DNA of 64,000 nt, taken from positions 868,001 to 932,000 of the forward strand of contig NZ_AP024896.1 of assembly GCF_024347055.1 (NCBI RefSeq), read 5' to 3'. Source of the DNA: Vibrio porteresiae DSM 19223. Lineage in GTDB: Bacteria > Pseudomonadota > Gammaproteobacteria > Enterobacterales > Vibrionaceae. Below are positions 40,351 to 48,817 of the stretch, piece after piece (the stretch's first letter is position 1; every line of letters starts with the position of its first letter). Position numbers and translations under genes: made by a program. Below the pieces are notes generated by a model. That model worked only from the letters and a program-made list of their open reading frames with translations, had not been told where the DNA came from and did not search any database.

Positions 40351-40926
40351 TTAATGCTCATCAGGATGAAATGAGCTTACCTTTTGCTGTTCATCCAACA
40401 CGATATGACACTGTTTCAACAAGACGTCTCTTAGCTTGGTTCGGGCTCTTTGAATGCGAGATTTTGTGGCAGTCAGCGTCAGTTGATGCTGCTTTGCAAA
40501 TTGTTGTTGGCTGCAACCGAGCAAATCGCATTCGGTAATGATGGCGCGATCGCGGGTGCTCAGTTTGTTCAAGGCTTTGGGCAGACACTGGCAAAGTTTA
40601 TCAACGGTGGGCGTCTCAACTTCCTCGCAGACCAGTTCGATGTCTGAAATATCGATATGGCTTCGCTTGCCCTCGCGGCGCTGACTATCGACTAACAAGT
40701 TGCGTGCGACCCGATAAAGCCACGCTTTTTGGTTGTCGATATCGCAAAACGAGCGCTGCTGTTGCAGGGCTTTCAAAAAGGTCTCTTGCAGTAAATCTGC
40801 TGCGACGGACTCGTCTGCTGTCTGCTTTACCAGCCAATAATAGAGCTCAGTTTCGGTTGTTTCCCATGTCGTTAGTAAACAGGGAACAGCACCTTGGGAT
40901 GGCGTTAAAAACGCGCTTTTGGACAT
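40351..40926 (-). CDS. RNA polymerase sigma factor, ECF/SigZ-like
   Basis: A 191-residue sigma-70-family factor from ATG 40926; an in-frame TTG at 40941 is possible. Region 2 shows ESVAADLLQETFLKALQ and NQKAWLYRVARNLLVDSQRR, and region 4 shows ALNKLSTRDRAIITECDLLGCSQQQ with a helix-turn-helix. It has no separate anti-sigma gene next to it. The two-domain size fits ECF or SigZ groups. Target promoters are unknown. Confidence 0.88.
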   Translation of the reverse strand: MSKSAFLTPSQGAVPCLLTTWETTETELYYWLVKQTADESVAADLLQETFLKALQQQRSFCDIDNQKAWLYRVARNLLVDSQRREGKRSHIDISDIELVCEEVETPTVDKLCQCLPKALNKLSTRDRAIITECDLLGCSQQQFAKQHQLTLTATKSRIQRARTKLRDVLLKQCHIVLDEQQKVSSFHPDEH

Positions 40927-41026
40927 AATATGTTTGCTCAAGCTTACCGAAAATAATATCTAAAACTTATTGTACGCTGGCAAAAGATAAGAAATTCCTC
41001 TGAGTTCAAGAAAGTAACAAAAGGTT

Positions 41027-41050
41027 CGCGGGGTGAATCAGATCCCCGCG
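41027..41050 (-). terminator. Possible terminator after the sigma-54 activator gene
   Basis: cgcgggg (41027-41033) and ccccgcg (41044-41050) form a 7-bp GC stem downstream of the minus-strand gene ending at 41090. The T-run is weak (ccttttg), so confidence is moderate. Confidence 0.5.
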
Positions 41051-41089
41051 ATGGTTCGCAAATTAAGGTATCAATAATAAAGTAACTAC

Positions 41090-42433
41090 TTAATTACTCT
41101 GGTACTTCTCGAGCTTGTTGTAGAGCGTTTTGACACTGATGCCAAGATCTTGAGCTGTTTCGGTTTTATTACCTTCCCGGTCCTCAAGGGTTTGCATGAT
41201 CGCTGCTTTTTCTAGCTCTTCCAAAGGAACCCCTGTTGGAACTGCGTATAACATTGGTGAACCGGTTTCGAGTGGCGGGGTATCAAAGATAAGGTGTTCA
41301 TCTTTAATCACATCGTCAGCGAGAATAAAAGAACGTTCGATACAGTGTTTGAGTTCTCGAACATTGCCTGACCAATTGTAATGGGCGATTTTATCAATGG
41401 CCGAGGGGAGGATGGTTTTGGTCTGTTCTTCATGGGCGTTACGATGGCTAATAAAATGTTTTGCGAGACCAACAATATCATCGCCACGCTCTCGCAGAGG
41501 TGGCACTTGGATAGGGAAATGAGACAGCCTGAAGTAAAGGTCTTCGCGTAAAAATTGCTCTTCAATCGCCGTTTGGGGATCTCGGTTGGTCGCCGCAATC
41601 ACTCGTACATTGGCGTTCTGGGTTTGCTGACTCCCAACTGGGCGGTACTCACCACACTCTAGTACTCGTAAGAGTTTAACCTGGTGTTCGAGTGGCATCT
41701 CGGTAATTTCATCCAAAAATAAGGTGCCGCCATTGGCTTGGGCAAACACTCCGTCATGGGCTTTGTTGGCTCCCGTAAACGCGCCTTTCTCGTGACCAAA
41801 CAATTCACTGTCAATTAGCTCGGGAGCAATTGCGCCGCAGTTGATCGCGATAAAAGGGCGTTGATTACGTTCGCTGGCTAAATGAATGGTTTGTGCCACC
41901 AGTTCTTTACCTGAGCCACTTTCACCAACAATCAATACGTTGGTATCGGTTTTCGCTACGCGTCTAATCAAACGATATAACTTGTGCATTGGCGCAGATG
42001 AGCCTACTAGCAAGCCATATTGGTCTAAATGGCTGGTGGAAATAGCTTGTCCTTGAGTATTCAGATTTTGATAGTAGAGACTGATTTCATTGAGTGTTTC
42101 TTCAAGCACTGCCATATCAACAGGTTGACGGTAATGAAAAATGGCGCTTATACCCATCAAATTATCCAGGTGGGAGTTAGGTGTGCCGGAGCTGATTAGG
42201 ATGAGCTCCATATTCTGTATCGTGCTGGATGTTTTTAAACGTTGATAATCTTCATGAGTAAAGCGGGTTACTTCAATAATAGCCAAATTAGGCTTCTGTT
42301 CTTCAATCGTATCTATCCAATCACCAGATACGCTATCAGAAATAACCGAGAATTTTTTTACCGGTTCCAATCGCAAAATATGATCATTTAGTGTTTCACT
42401 TTGTATGTACATAAAGAGGCTAGGAAGTTGCAT
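41090..42433 (-). CDS. Sigma-54-dependent transcriptional activator
   Basis: A 447-residue enhancer-binding protein from ATG 42433, chosen because the stretch before it in the longer frame looks non-coding. Domains in order: an N-terminal receiver-like region without a clear phosphoacceptor pattern, the AAA+ domain with Walker A GESGSGKE, the sigma-54 contact loop GAFTGA, GGTLFLDEITEM (Walker B), and a C-terminal Fis-type helix (EDREGNKTETAQDLGISVK). Activates RpoN-dependent promoters; a good -24/-12 site lies in the divergent region at 42730, so the BON-domain gene group is a likely target. Confidence 0.9.
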   Translation of the reverse strand: MQLPSLFMYIQSETLNDHILRLEPVKKFSVISDSVSGDWIDTIEEQKPNLAIIEVTRFTHEDYQRLKTSSTIQNMELILISSGTPNSHLDNLMGISAIFHYRQPVDMAVLEETLNEISLYYQNLNTQGQAISTSHLDQYGLLVGSSAPMHKLYRLIRRVAKTDTNVLIVGESGSGKELVAQTIHLASERNQRPFIAINCGAIAPELIDSELFGHEKGAFTGANKAHDGVFAQANGGTLFLDEITEMPLEHQVKLLRVLECGEYRPVGSQQTQNANVRVIAATNRDPQTAIEEQFLREDLYFRLSHFPIQVPPLRERGDDIVGLAKHFISHRNAHEEQTKTILPSAIDKIAHYNWSGNVRELKHCIERSFILADDVIKDEHLIFDTPPLETGSPMLYAVPTGVPLEELEKAAIMQTLEDREGNKTETAQDLGISVKTLYNKLEKYQSN

Positions 42434-42729
42434 TTTATACTCTTCACTCTCTGGAAGTTGGAATATTAGAATATCATAAAGTAAAAATGGTAAGTCTGAT
42501 GAATATGGCTGGAATGAAAGGAGATTGTCAGAGAATACCTTAAGCAAGCTTTGCTATTAATAATGGCAAGCCGATATACCCCTATAAAATACATATAATT
42601 TATCCAATGTTATGTGATGAATAATTTTTTCAATCTTGGTGTGTAAATAATTCAGGTTTCGCCTTATTAGATGGCTGGTTAGCTTTCGAAAATATTAATA
42701 ATCACTTTAAAAACATTGTGTTACAAATT

Positions 42730-42745
42730 TGGCATGGCTGTTGCA
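42730..42745 (+). promoter_or_regulatory. Sigma-54 (-24/-12) promoter for the BON-domain gene
   Basis: tggcatggctgttgca: GG at 42731-42732 and GC at 42743-42744 with ten bases between, matching TGGCAC-N5-TTGCW except one base. It points at the gene at 42795, opposite the activator gene ending upstream. Confidence 0.85.
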
Positions 42746-42794
42746 ATTGTTTGAGTACACCTAAGAAATATTCATCCACAAGAGGAAACGAAAC

Positions 42795-43349
42795 ATGAAA
42801 AATATGACGAAAAATCTTCTTATCACTTCTGTGCTTTGTGCTTCTTCAATGTCAGCTTTTGCTGCAAATTCTAACAATTGGCAAAATAAATCGATGGATG
42901 CGTGGATTGATGGTAAAGCAGAAACGGTATTACTGCTCAATACCAACTTAAACTCTTTCGATATCAATACCGATGTCGATCAAGGCGTTGTTACCTTAAC
43001 GGGTAAAGTCGATAACGATGTAGATAAAGATCTCGCTGGTGAATTAGTAAAAGGCCTTGATGGAGTTAAGAAAGTCAATAACGAATTAACGGTGATCGAT
43101 CAACAAGGCGATAAATCGAATGGTACAGTTGATCAACTCAATGACGCGAAAATTACCACTATCGTTAAAACTCGTCTGTTAATGGATTCAAACGTCAGTG
43201 GCACCAATATTGAGGTCTCAACGGAAAATGGCGTGGTGACATTGAAAGGTCAGTTAGATAACGATGCTCAGCAAGATCTCGCCGTCAATATTGCACAAAA
43301 CACAACTGATGTGACCAAAGTGGTGAATGAGATTACCGTGACTCAATAA
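42795..43349 (+). CDS. Periplasmic BON-domain protein (OsmY-like)
   Basis: A 184-residue secreted protein with signal peptide (LLITSVLCASSMSAFA). Two BON domains follow: residues about 40-95 (GVVTLTGKVDNDVDKDLA and GVKKVNNELTV) and 112-180 (GVVTLKGQLDNDAQQDLA and VTKVVNEITV). BON proteins such as OsmY sit in the periplasm and are linked to envelope and osmotic stress. Expression is predicted to be RpoN-dependent. Followed by a DUF1328 gene and a lipoprotein gene, probably co-transcribed. Confidence 0.9.
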   Translation: MKNMTKNLLITSVLCASSMSAFAANSNNWQNKSMDAWIDGKAETVLLLNTNLNSFDINTDVDQGVVTLTGKVDNDVDKDLAGELVKGLDGVKKVNNELTVIDQQGDKSNGTVDQLNDAKITTIVKTRLLMDSNVSGTNIEVSTENGVVTLKGQLDNDAQQDLAVNIAQNTTDVTKVVNEITVTQ

Positions 43350-43381
43350 CCTGAGCCTGCATATGGAAGAGGATATTTACC

Positions 43382-43546
43382 ATGATTAGATGGGTGTTGA
43401 TATTCCTGGTCATCGCATTAATTTCTGCCGTGTTCGGATTCAGTGGTATTGCTGGCGCGGCCGCTGCCATAGCCAAAGTGATTTTCTACCTCTTTGCCTT
43501 ATCGTTCATCGTCTCGATAGTGATTGTGATGTTTGGAAAGAGATGA
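43382..43546 (+). CDS. DUF1328 (UPF0391, YtjA-like) small membrane protein
   Basis: A 54-residue frame. The sequence MIRWVLIFLVIALISAVFGF, then GIAGAAAAIAKVIFYLFALS and IVSIVIVMFG with a final KR matches the small YtjA-type DUF1328 proteins, which have two membrane helices and are often co-expressed with stress genes. It lies 32 bases after the BON gene on the same strand and 40 bases before the lipoprotein gene. Confidence 0.88.
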   Translation: MIRWVLIFLVIALISAVFGFSGIAGAAAAIAKVIFYLFALSFIVSIVIVMFGKR

Positions 43547-43586
43547 TTAGCAGACACTTTAAAACAATAAGTTAGGAGTAAGGATT

Positions 43587-43781
43587 ATGAACGTTTCAAC
43601 ATTAGCAAAAGCAGCCGTCGTCGTTGGCTTAGGTTTTGCGTTAATGGCTTGCGATAACGAAGGTCCGATGGAAAAAGCGGGTAAGAAAGTCGACCAAGCG
43701 GCAACGGATACGCAAAATGCGATTGAAGATAAATGTGAAGACATCAAGTCTGATCTTAATCAGAAAGATACCGACTGCTAA
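43587..43781 (+). CDS. Small lipoprotein
   Basis: A 64-residue protein. The signal peptide ends in the lipobox LMAC (FALMAC), so it is a predicted lipoprotein; the rest is a helical lysine- and aspartate-rich chain (KAGKKVDQAATDTQNAIED) with two more cysteines. Good GGAG ribosome site. Last gene of the BON-DUF1328-lipoprotein set, followed by a hairpin. Confidence 0.85.
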   Translation: MNVSTLAKAAVVVGLGFALMACDNEGPMEKAGKKVDQAATDTQNAIEDKCEDIKSDLNQKDTDC

Positions 43782-43790
43782 ACGCAGCGT

Positions 43791-43827
43791 CACCACCAAG
43801 GAGCATCTTCTTGGTGGTGCTGTTATT
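43791..43827 (+). terminator. Terminator after the BON operon
   Basis: caccaccaag (43791-43800) pairs with cttggtggtg (43810-43819), followed by ctgttattt. Confidence 0.82.
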
Positions 43828-43927
43828 TGTGTTTTCGCTGAAAGTGCAAATAACAGCAAATTTGCTACTGGTTTAAGTTAAATAAAGCGATAGATGAAAG
43901 ACAAAATAACAAGCGAGGTCGCGCAAG

Positions 43928-45541
43928 ATGTTTATGGTTAAACATTATATCTTCATCACTATCTTATGTTTTGCTGGGACAGTCGCGATACCCAACCTAC
44001 TGCTAAAAGTGATTTTGGGCTGGATTGGCGTGTCGGTTTTTCTCGTTATTATCGCTTACCTCTACAATATCCCTTCGCTATTTAGAAAGAACCAAGATGG
44101 CAAAATAGTCTGGTGGATACGTTGGGCATTCACTCCTTTTCTGTTAGGAGTAAAAGCTTACAACGCCTGGAGTCGTAGCCGAGATAGCATACCCGCTATT
44201 CATCATGTTGCTCCCAACCTTTATGTTTCCCGTCGTTTATTGTCATCGGAACAAAACGAACTGAAACGCCGTCATGTCAGCTGTATCGTAGATGTGACTG
44301 CGGAGTTCGTTGGCTTGGAGAGTGCCACTACGGATAAGCAATTTGACTATCTCACGATTCCGGTTTTGGACCATACGGTTCCCAGTGTAACGCAGCTAAA
44401 ACACGCACTTAATTGGATTGATACGCAAATAGCACAAGATAAAAAGGTAGTGGTGCATTGCGCTTTAGGGCGTGGACGTTCGGTCTTCGTGGTGGCTGCT
44501 TATCTACTGAGTAAAGATCCTAACCTTACCGTGGATGACGCTTTAGCTCGTATCCATGACATCAGAAGCTCCGCAAAATTGAACAAAAAACAGCTTCAAG
44601 CTCTGTACAAGTTGCGAATGGAAGATGAGCTGGAATTGACCGCACCTGCTTGGCTCATTGCCAATCCTGTGTCTGGCGGTGAAGCGTGGCAGCGCTATGG
44701 CAAAAGCGTAATACATAAACTCACGACTCAATACCCGCTTAAGGTTATGTTTACCTCAAAAGACGTTACTGCCGAAACATTGGCTAGAGAAGCGATGAAG
44801 CAAGGCGCCGAATTGGTTGTTGCTGCAGGGGGAGATGGCACGCTTTCGGAGGTCGCGAATGTGCTTGCCTGTTCTGACGTGAGGTTTGGTGCAATTCCGC
44901 TCGGTACGGCTAACACCCTCTGTCATGTACTGTACGGTGGACAATCTAAACTGTTTCCTACCGAGAAACCGTGTGCGGCGATTTTGTCTGGGCAAGCGAA
45001 GAAAATCGATATCGCGTATTGTAATGATAAGCTGATGTTATTGGTGTTAGGCATAGGGTTTGAGCAGCAGATGATCGAATATGCTGAGCGAGAAAAGAAA
45101 AATCAAAGTGGGCAGTGGGCATATCTTACTGGATTTTTTAATTCGGTTACGCGAGATCAACCGATCGAACTCACCTACCAACAAGATGATAATCCGAAGC
45201 AGAGTTTGTCGGTTTCCAGTCTCGTGGTCGCAAACACCGCACCTTTTACTACGGTTCTGGCGCAAGGTGGGGAAGAACCCAAACCCACGGATGGGCTGCT
45301 GCATATCACTTATCTTTGCGGTACAGAAAACATCGGCGAACGAATTCTGGCGCTATCGGATATCACGCTTTCTGCTCTAGACCTACGTGAAAAAGCGCAG
45401 CGCTTTACTTACGCCACGGCTGAACGAGTTGAAATATCAGCAAGTGAGCCCATTGATTATGTGGTGGATGGGGAACCTTTCACTGCTGACAGCATCGTGG
45501 TGACCATTCAACGTAATGCATTAAGTGTGTGTACTCTTTAG
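43928..45541 (+). CDS. Membrane-bound dual-specificity phosphatase and diacylglycerol/lipid kinase fusion
   Basis: A 537-residue protein. Two N-terminal membrane helices, then a dual-specificity phosphatase domain with VVHCALGRGRS (HCxxGxxR signature, near residue 177), then from about residue 240 a DAGK-type catalytic domain with WLIANPVSGG, the nucleotide-binding GGDGTLSE near residue 301 and LGTANTLCH. Such fusions could both phosphorylate and dephosphorylate lipids or inositol-like substrates; substrates are not known. GAGG ten bases before ATG 43928. A terminator follows. Single transcription unit next to the BON gene set. Confidence 0.9.
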   Translation: MFMVKHYIFITILCFAGTVAIPNLLLKVILGWIGVSVFLVIIAYLYNIPSLFRKNQDGKIVWWIRWAFTPFLLGVKAYNAWSRSRDSIPAIHHVAPNLYVSRRLLSSEQNELKRRHVSCIVDVTAEFVGLESATTDKQFDYLTIPVLDHTVPSVTQLKHALNWIDTQIAQDKKVVVHCALGRGRSVFVVAAYLLSKDPNLTVDDALARIHDIRSSAKLNKKQLQALYKLRMEDELELTAPAWLIANPVSGGEAWQRYGKSVIHKLTTQYPLKVMFTSKDVTAETLAREAMKQGAELVVAAGGDGTLSEVANVLACSDVRFGAIPLGTANTLCHVLYGGQSKLFPTEKPCAAILSGQAKKIDIAYCNDKLMLLVLGIGFEQQMIEYAEREKKNQSGQWAYLTGFFNSVTRDQPIELTYQQDDNPKQSLSVSSLVVANTAPFTTVLAQGGEEPKPTDGLLHITYLCGTENIGERILALSDITLSALDLREKAQRFTYATAERVEISASEPIDYVVDGEPFTADSIVVTIQRNALSVCTL

Positions 45542-45577
45542 TTTTTAAGCTGTCCCAAACATCGTCAAAGCGAAAGT

Positions 45578-45624
45578 AAAAAAGCTTCATAACAGGGCAT
45601 CTAATGCGGTTATGAAGCTTTTTT
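45578..45624. terminator. Bidirectional terminator
   Basis: aaaaaagcttcataac (45578-45593) pairs with gttatgaagctttttt (45609-45624); A-run and T-run allow termination from both sides, between the kinase gene and the minus-strand gene at 45706. Confidence 0.9.
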
Positions 45625-45705
45625 GTGGATTCTTACTATGAAGTTATTTATAGAAAAATTAACTGGTTAGGTAATTTTGTGGCGATAAAAAGAGATATGA
45701 TGATC

Positions 45706-46110
45706 TCAGTGGTTTTGGATAGTCTGCTCCGACTCAATCCGAGCGGCGATATCATCGCACTCTATCTGCATGGCAGCTGTCCAATACGAAATCAATGAGC
45801 TGACGTCGACATTTTCGATAACGGACGTCATGTGCGTAAGATATTTAATCAATTCACGGTTAGCTTGCAACATTTCGCGGTAACTTCGAAATGTCGGAGT
45901 GTTACCTAGATTCTGCACAGCAAAAGGTAATGTGACTTTTTCGTCATCAAATGGAATTAACTCATCGAGTAGAGAGCGCTCAAGAGTGATAAATCGAGAG
46001 ACGGAACGATAAATTGTATCGTAGGCCGTTTTCTTGATTAACTTTGAACAAGCGTAATAGTGATCATTTACGGTGTTGATTAAATCTCGTATGTCTTTTC
46101 TATTATTCAT
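45706..46110 (-). CDS. Helical protein, possibly DUF2383-like
   Basis: A 134-residue helical protein from ATG 46110 (MNNRKDIRDLINTVNDHYYACSK); an in-frame ATG at 46122 is also possible, and neither has a strong ribosome site. The pattern, with four amphipathic helices and conserved YACSKLIKKTAYDTI, resembles ferritin-like four-helix proteins of the DUF2383 type, but I am not certain. Transcribed on the opposite strand to the DUF883 operon to its right. Confidence 0.6.
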   Translation of the reverse strand: MNNRKDIRDLINTVNDHYYACSKLIKKTAYDTIYRSVSRFITLERSLLDELIPFDDEKVTLPFAVQNLGNTPTFRSYREMLQANRELIKYLTHMTSVIENVDVSSLISYWTAAMQIECDDIAARIESEQTIQNH

Positions 46111-46458
46111 TAGTACTATCATAAAACAGTCTTTAATTAGATAGATTAATGGGGTATTACTGTGTCTATTTATATAAAGCATATCGTGTGCCATTAATGA
46201 TTTCTCGCTAATGCGATGTTTATTGATGGATAATAGGTGATTGTGGTTAATTAAAATGAAGAATTTACACTCAAACTGAATTGCTATGAAATAATTACAC
46301 GCAATAGGGTGCTATATAGTGCAAAACCCCTTGTTATTCCATGTTTGATTAATTGGCATGAAATTCGCTTTTGTATTTATGATGGTTAAATATCCTGGCA
46401 CTTAAATATATCGGATATTTTCCTATATCAAACGACAAACACATTTGTGGAGGAATAT

Positions 46459-46707
46459 ATGGCTAACGAAACGACGCAAAATACGACGGCTGGAGAGAAG
46501 ATTGACGAAGTACGCGAAAAAGCCGAAGCATTCACAAAAGAGGCTGCTGAAATGATCAAAGAGGAGACGAAGAAGAACGTCGAGACAAGCAAGAAGGCGT
46601 TAAATTCGGCTGCGGAAAGTGCAGAAGGTGTAGTGAAACAGCGACCTTTTGTAAGTCTTGGTTGTGCATTTTTAGCCGGCGTGGTTATCGCTAAGATATT
46701 AAAATAG
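46459..46707 (+). CDS. DUF883 (ElaB/YqjD) family membrane-anchored protein
   Basis: An 82-residue protein from ATG 46459, with GGAGGA upstream (GTG at 46447 is unlikely). A charged helical region (EKIDEVREKAEAFTKEAAE) is followed by a C-terminal membrane anchor (FVSLGCAFLAGVVIAKIL). The family, including E. coli YqjD and ElaB, binds ribosomes at the inner membrane in stationary phase. First gene of a three-gene operon with YqjE- and YqjK-like proteins, as in E. coli. Confidence 0.88.
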   Translation: MANETTQNTTAGEKIDEVREKAEAFTKEAAEMIKEETKKNVETSKKALNSAAESAEGVVKQRPFVSLGCAFLAGVVIAKILK

Positions 46708-46719
46708 CGGTAGTGTTTT

Positions 46720-47187
46720 ATGTCTGAACAGAAATTTCAACCAACCCAAGAGGCCACCAAACAAGGTGGCCCTGCTGCAACTCCAGCAGAAAATTCAATA
46801 ACGGAGTTACTGGCACTTTGGCAGCGTTTTGAGGCACTTGCTACGCAGACGAAACGGTGGGGAGATAATACGGCTAAACTTTTTTGGCTTGAGTTAGACA
46901 CCTGTATCATCGCGTTAAAAAGAAAACTGATCTCGATGGTTCTGTTTACCTTTTTAATGCTGTTTTTCTTTCTATCGATATGTGTATTAGTGGCAGTGGT
47001 TACGTTTGAATTCACTGGTTCAGTAATACTTGGATGCGCAAGTTGTGTTATGTCATTAGTCATTGCGTTAATTGTAATCATGATTTATCAACGCCATCTT
47101 AATCAATTCATCTCTTTAGAACAGACTCGTCAACAAATTAAAGAGGGACTAAATGCTTTTACTCAAAAACAGGAAAAAGATAATTAA
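46720..47187 (+). CDS. YqjE-like membrane protein
   Basis: A 155-residue protein with a polar N-terminus and two membrane helices (MVLFTFLMLFFFLSICVLVAV and VILGCASCVMSLVIALIVIMI), then a basic C-terminal tail. Pattern fits the YqjE/phage-holin-like family that follows yqjD in E. coli. It starts 12 bases after the DUF883 gene and overlaps the next gene by 35 bases. Confidence 0.8.
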   Translation: MSEQKFQPTQEATKQGGPAATPAENSITELLALWQRFEALATQTKRWGDNTAKLFWLELDTCIIALKRKLISMVLFTFLMLFFFLSICVLVAVVTFEFTGSVILGCASCVMSLVIALIVIMIYQRHLNQFISLEQTRQQIKEGLNAFTQKQEKDN

Positions 47188-47407
47188 AAACCAAAGAGTA
47201 ATAGGTAATGAGATAGCCAGTAATATCACATTATCTGTTCTCGAATTACGTTCGAACTCTAGAAAATACATTAAAAATTACCCATTGGTTTCCTCAGGAA
47301 TAATCATTACTTCGTTACTGCTTTTTAAACGCGTTAGTAAAGTATCCCAAAGTCATCAGCATTTGATATTTGGGGCAGTGAATTTTGTACGCGGACACAC
47401 GCTGTAA
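47153..47407 (+). CDS. YqjK-like protein
   Basis: An 84-residue basic protein (KNRKKIIKNQRVIGNEIAS) with one hydrophobic segment (LVSSGIIITSLLLF). Position and size match YqjK as third gene of a yqjD-E-K-type operon. The start is inside the preceding gene, so translation is probably coupled. Its last codons overlap a REP-like motif (47393-47403), unusual for a coding end. Confidence 0.68.
   Translation: MLLLKNRKKIIKNQRVIGNEIASNITLSVLELRSNSRKYIKNYPLVSSGIIITSLLLFKRVSKVSQSHQHLIFGAVNFVRGHTL
47393..47403 (+). repeat. REP-like motif GGACACACGCT, plus orientation
   Basis: Overlaps the end of the YqjK-like gene. Confidence 0.65.
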
Positions 47408-47424
47408 GGTTTCGCAGCATTTTC

Positions 47425-47441
47425 GGGGACACACACCGTTA
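47425..47441 (+). repeat. REP-like motif GGGGACACACACCGTTA, plus orientation
   Basis: Best copy, just left of the RAYT gene. Confidence 0.75.
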
Positions 47442-47623
47442 AAAATAAGCGCTCAATCGGACACTCGGTCAAGTAACTAATGAACTGTTTGTATTGTTTG
47501 TTCGAGTAGATGTGGTAATCAGGGAATTGATAACCATGTAGGTGATTTGCGCATTGAAATAAATGAATTCGAGGATGAAGCCATCACTGCAGTATCAAGG
47601 GTGGAACAGACGTAAGTTCGTTT

Positions 47624-48586
47624 TTATGAAATGTGGAGGGCTACCAGACGTTTTTTGTTAAGAGCCGTTTTAGCATGATGTAAGCGCTGGGTTGTACCAA
47701 TCCATGATGTCGCTTTCTTTTCGAGTTGGGTACACAGAGCTAAACACTGTTGCTGCGGGAATGTGAGTCTATCTAATATTGCTGGTTGTGTATGTTTAAT
47801 ACTTCCTTTGTTATCTGTTCTGATTTGTTTCCCAATCCAATCAATAAGTTCGAGATAATCCATTAGACAAAACGGAATACCGTGTGTTTTCTTCTGATGT
47901 TCATGCCCAACGAATTCGGCCAGAAATGGTGTATTCGTTTTACCTTTAGAAAGAGAGTCGATACGTGTTTTTACTGAGGTAAAGTGAGACTGCTCTGGCG
48001 TGTCTGCAATCTTTGCACGAACAGGGTTCAAATCAACGTAAGCCATCGCTGCCAATAATGCCTTTTCATCGAGTAAAGCTTGTGACTTAAATCGTCCTTC
48101 CCAAAAGCGACCCGTACATTCATCTTCTTTATTGGCTTGTACGGCTATGCCGTAGTTCAGTTCTTTCATAAACCAGCTTAAAGAGCAAAGCCGTTCACGC
48201 CAAGTCTGAATAATTTGTGCGCAAAGCTGTTGTTCGGTAGTTGACGAAGTTTGCCCTGCGAGCCAGCGCTGAATAACCAAAGGTGCTTGGTGCTCAATAC
48301 ACCACCGCTCGATAATTTCTCTGTCGGAGCATTTAGTCGCGGATTCTTTATCAATGTAAACAACAAGATGGTAGTGATTGCTCATTACTGAATAAGAGCA
48401 GATCCGGATAGAGTAAATGGCTGCAAGCGCTTGAATTCTTTGCTCGATCCAATCTCGACGATGTTCGTAAGATTTGCCTGTTAATGCATCTTCTCCGCAC
48501 AGAAATGAACGACGTACACAGCGGGAAACACAGTGATAGTAAGGCGTTATTTCAGGGCAAATCAGTTGTGCTCGAGCAGTAGTCAT
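47624..48586 (-). CDS. REP-associated tyrosine transposase (RAYT)
   Basis: A 320-residue Y1_Tnp-family single-strand transposase. The YHCVSRCVRRSFLCG start and the HUH motif in SNHYHLVVYID are clear, followed by the tyrosine helix region in ELNYGIAVQANKEDECTGRFWEGRFKSQ. It is related to IS200/IS605 TnpA but domesticated; RAYTs mobilise short palindromic REP-like elements. The gene lies inside a cluster of GGACACACRCC motifs that change orientation on either side of it (see findings). Confidence 0.9.
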   Translation of the reverse strand: MTTARAQLICPEITPYYHCVSRCVRRSFLCGEDALTGKSYEHRRDWIEQRIQALAAIYSIRICSYSVMSNHYHLVVYIDKESATKCSDREIIERWCIEHQAPLVIQRWLAGQTSSTTEQQLCAQIIQTWRERLCSLSWFMKELNYGIAVQANKEDECTGRFWEGRFKSQALLDEKALLAAMAYVDLNPVRAKIADTPEQSHFTSVKTRIDSLSKGKTNTPFLAEFVGHEHQKKTHGIPFCLMDYLELIDWIGKQIRTDNKGSIKHTQPAILDRLTFPQQQCLALCTQLEKKATSWIGTTQRLHHAKTALNKKRLVALHIS

Positions 48587-48735
48587 CTATTTATTTAGCT
48601 TGAATCGTTTGGGGCGGTTTAGAGTGCTAGTTACTAATGTCAGTTGAAAGCAATTGAAGAAAACTTTTCGACTGAATTCAAAGAAATGGGTTGTTCAGAA
48701 TAGGTCATGCTGTGGGTAAATTGAGTACTGCTTAG

Positions 48736-48748
48736 GGCGTGTGTCCCC
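48736..48748 (-). repeat. REP-like motif, minus orientation
   Basis: ggcgtgtgtcccc, the reverse complement of the left-side copies, just right of the RAYT gene. Confidence 0.75.
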
Positions 48749-48750
48749 AT

Positions 48751-48778
48751 TAAAAGAAACGGGGCTTTGGCAAGCCCC
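48751..48778 (-). terminator. Terminator of the purine permease gene (minus strand)
   Basis: ggggctt (48761-48767) and caagcccc (48771-48778) form the stem; on the minus strand it is followed by gtttctttta. It lies between the two REP-like motifs. Confidence 0.8.
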
Positions 48779-48792
48779 TGAGATTGGAGATA

Positions 48793-48809
48793 TAACGGTG
48801 TGTGTCCCC
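48793..48809 (-). repeat. REP-like motif, minus orientation
   Basis: taacggtgtgtgtcccc, 45 bases beyond the previous copy; the two flank the terminator of the permease gene. Confidence 0.75.
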
Positions 48810-48817
48810 GTTAAGAA

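Noticed and set aside
47520..47615. Short in-frame stretch (DLRIEINEFEDEAITAVSRVEQT) before the RAYT gene
   Set aside because: It looks protein-like but has no start codon and a stop shortly upstream. At most the tail of a lost gene; not reported as a feature.
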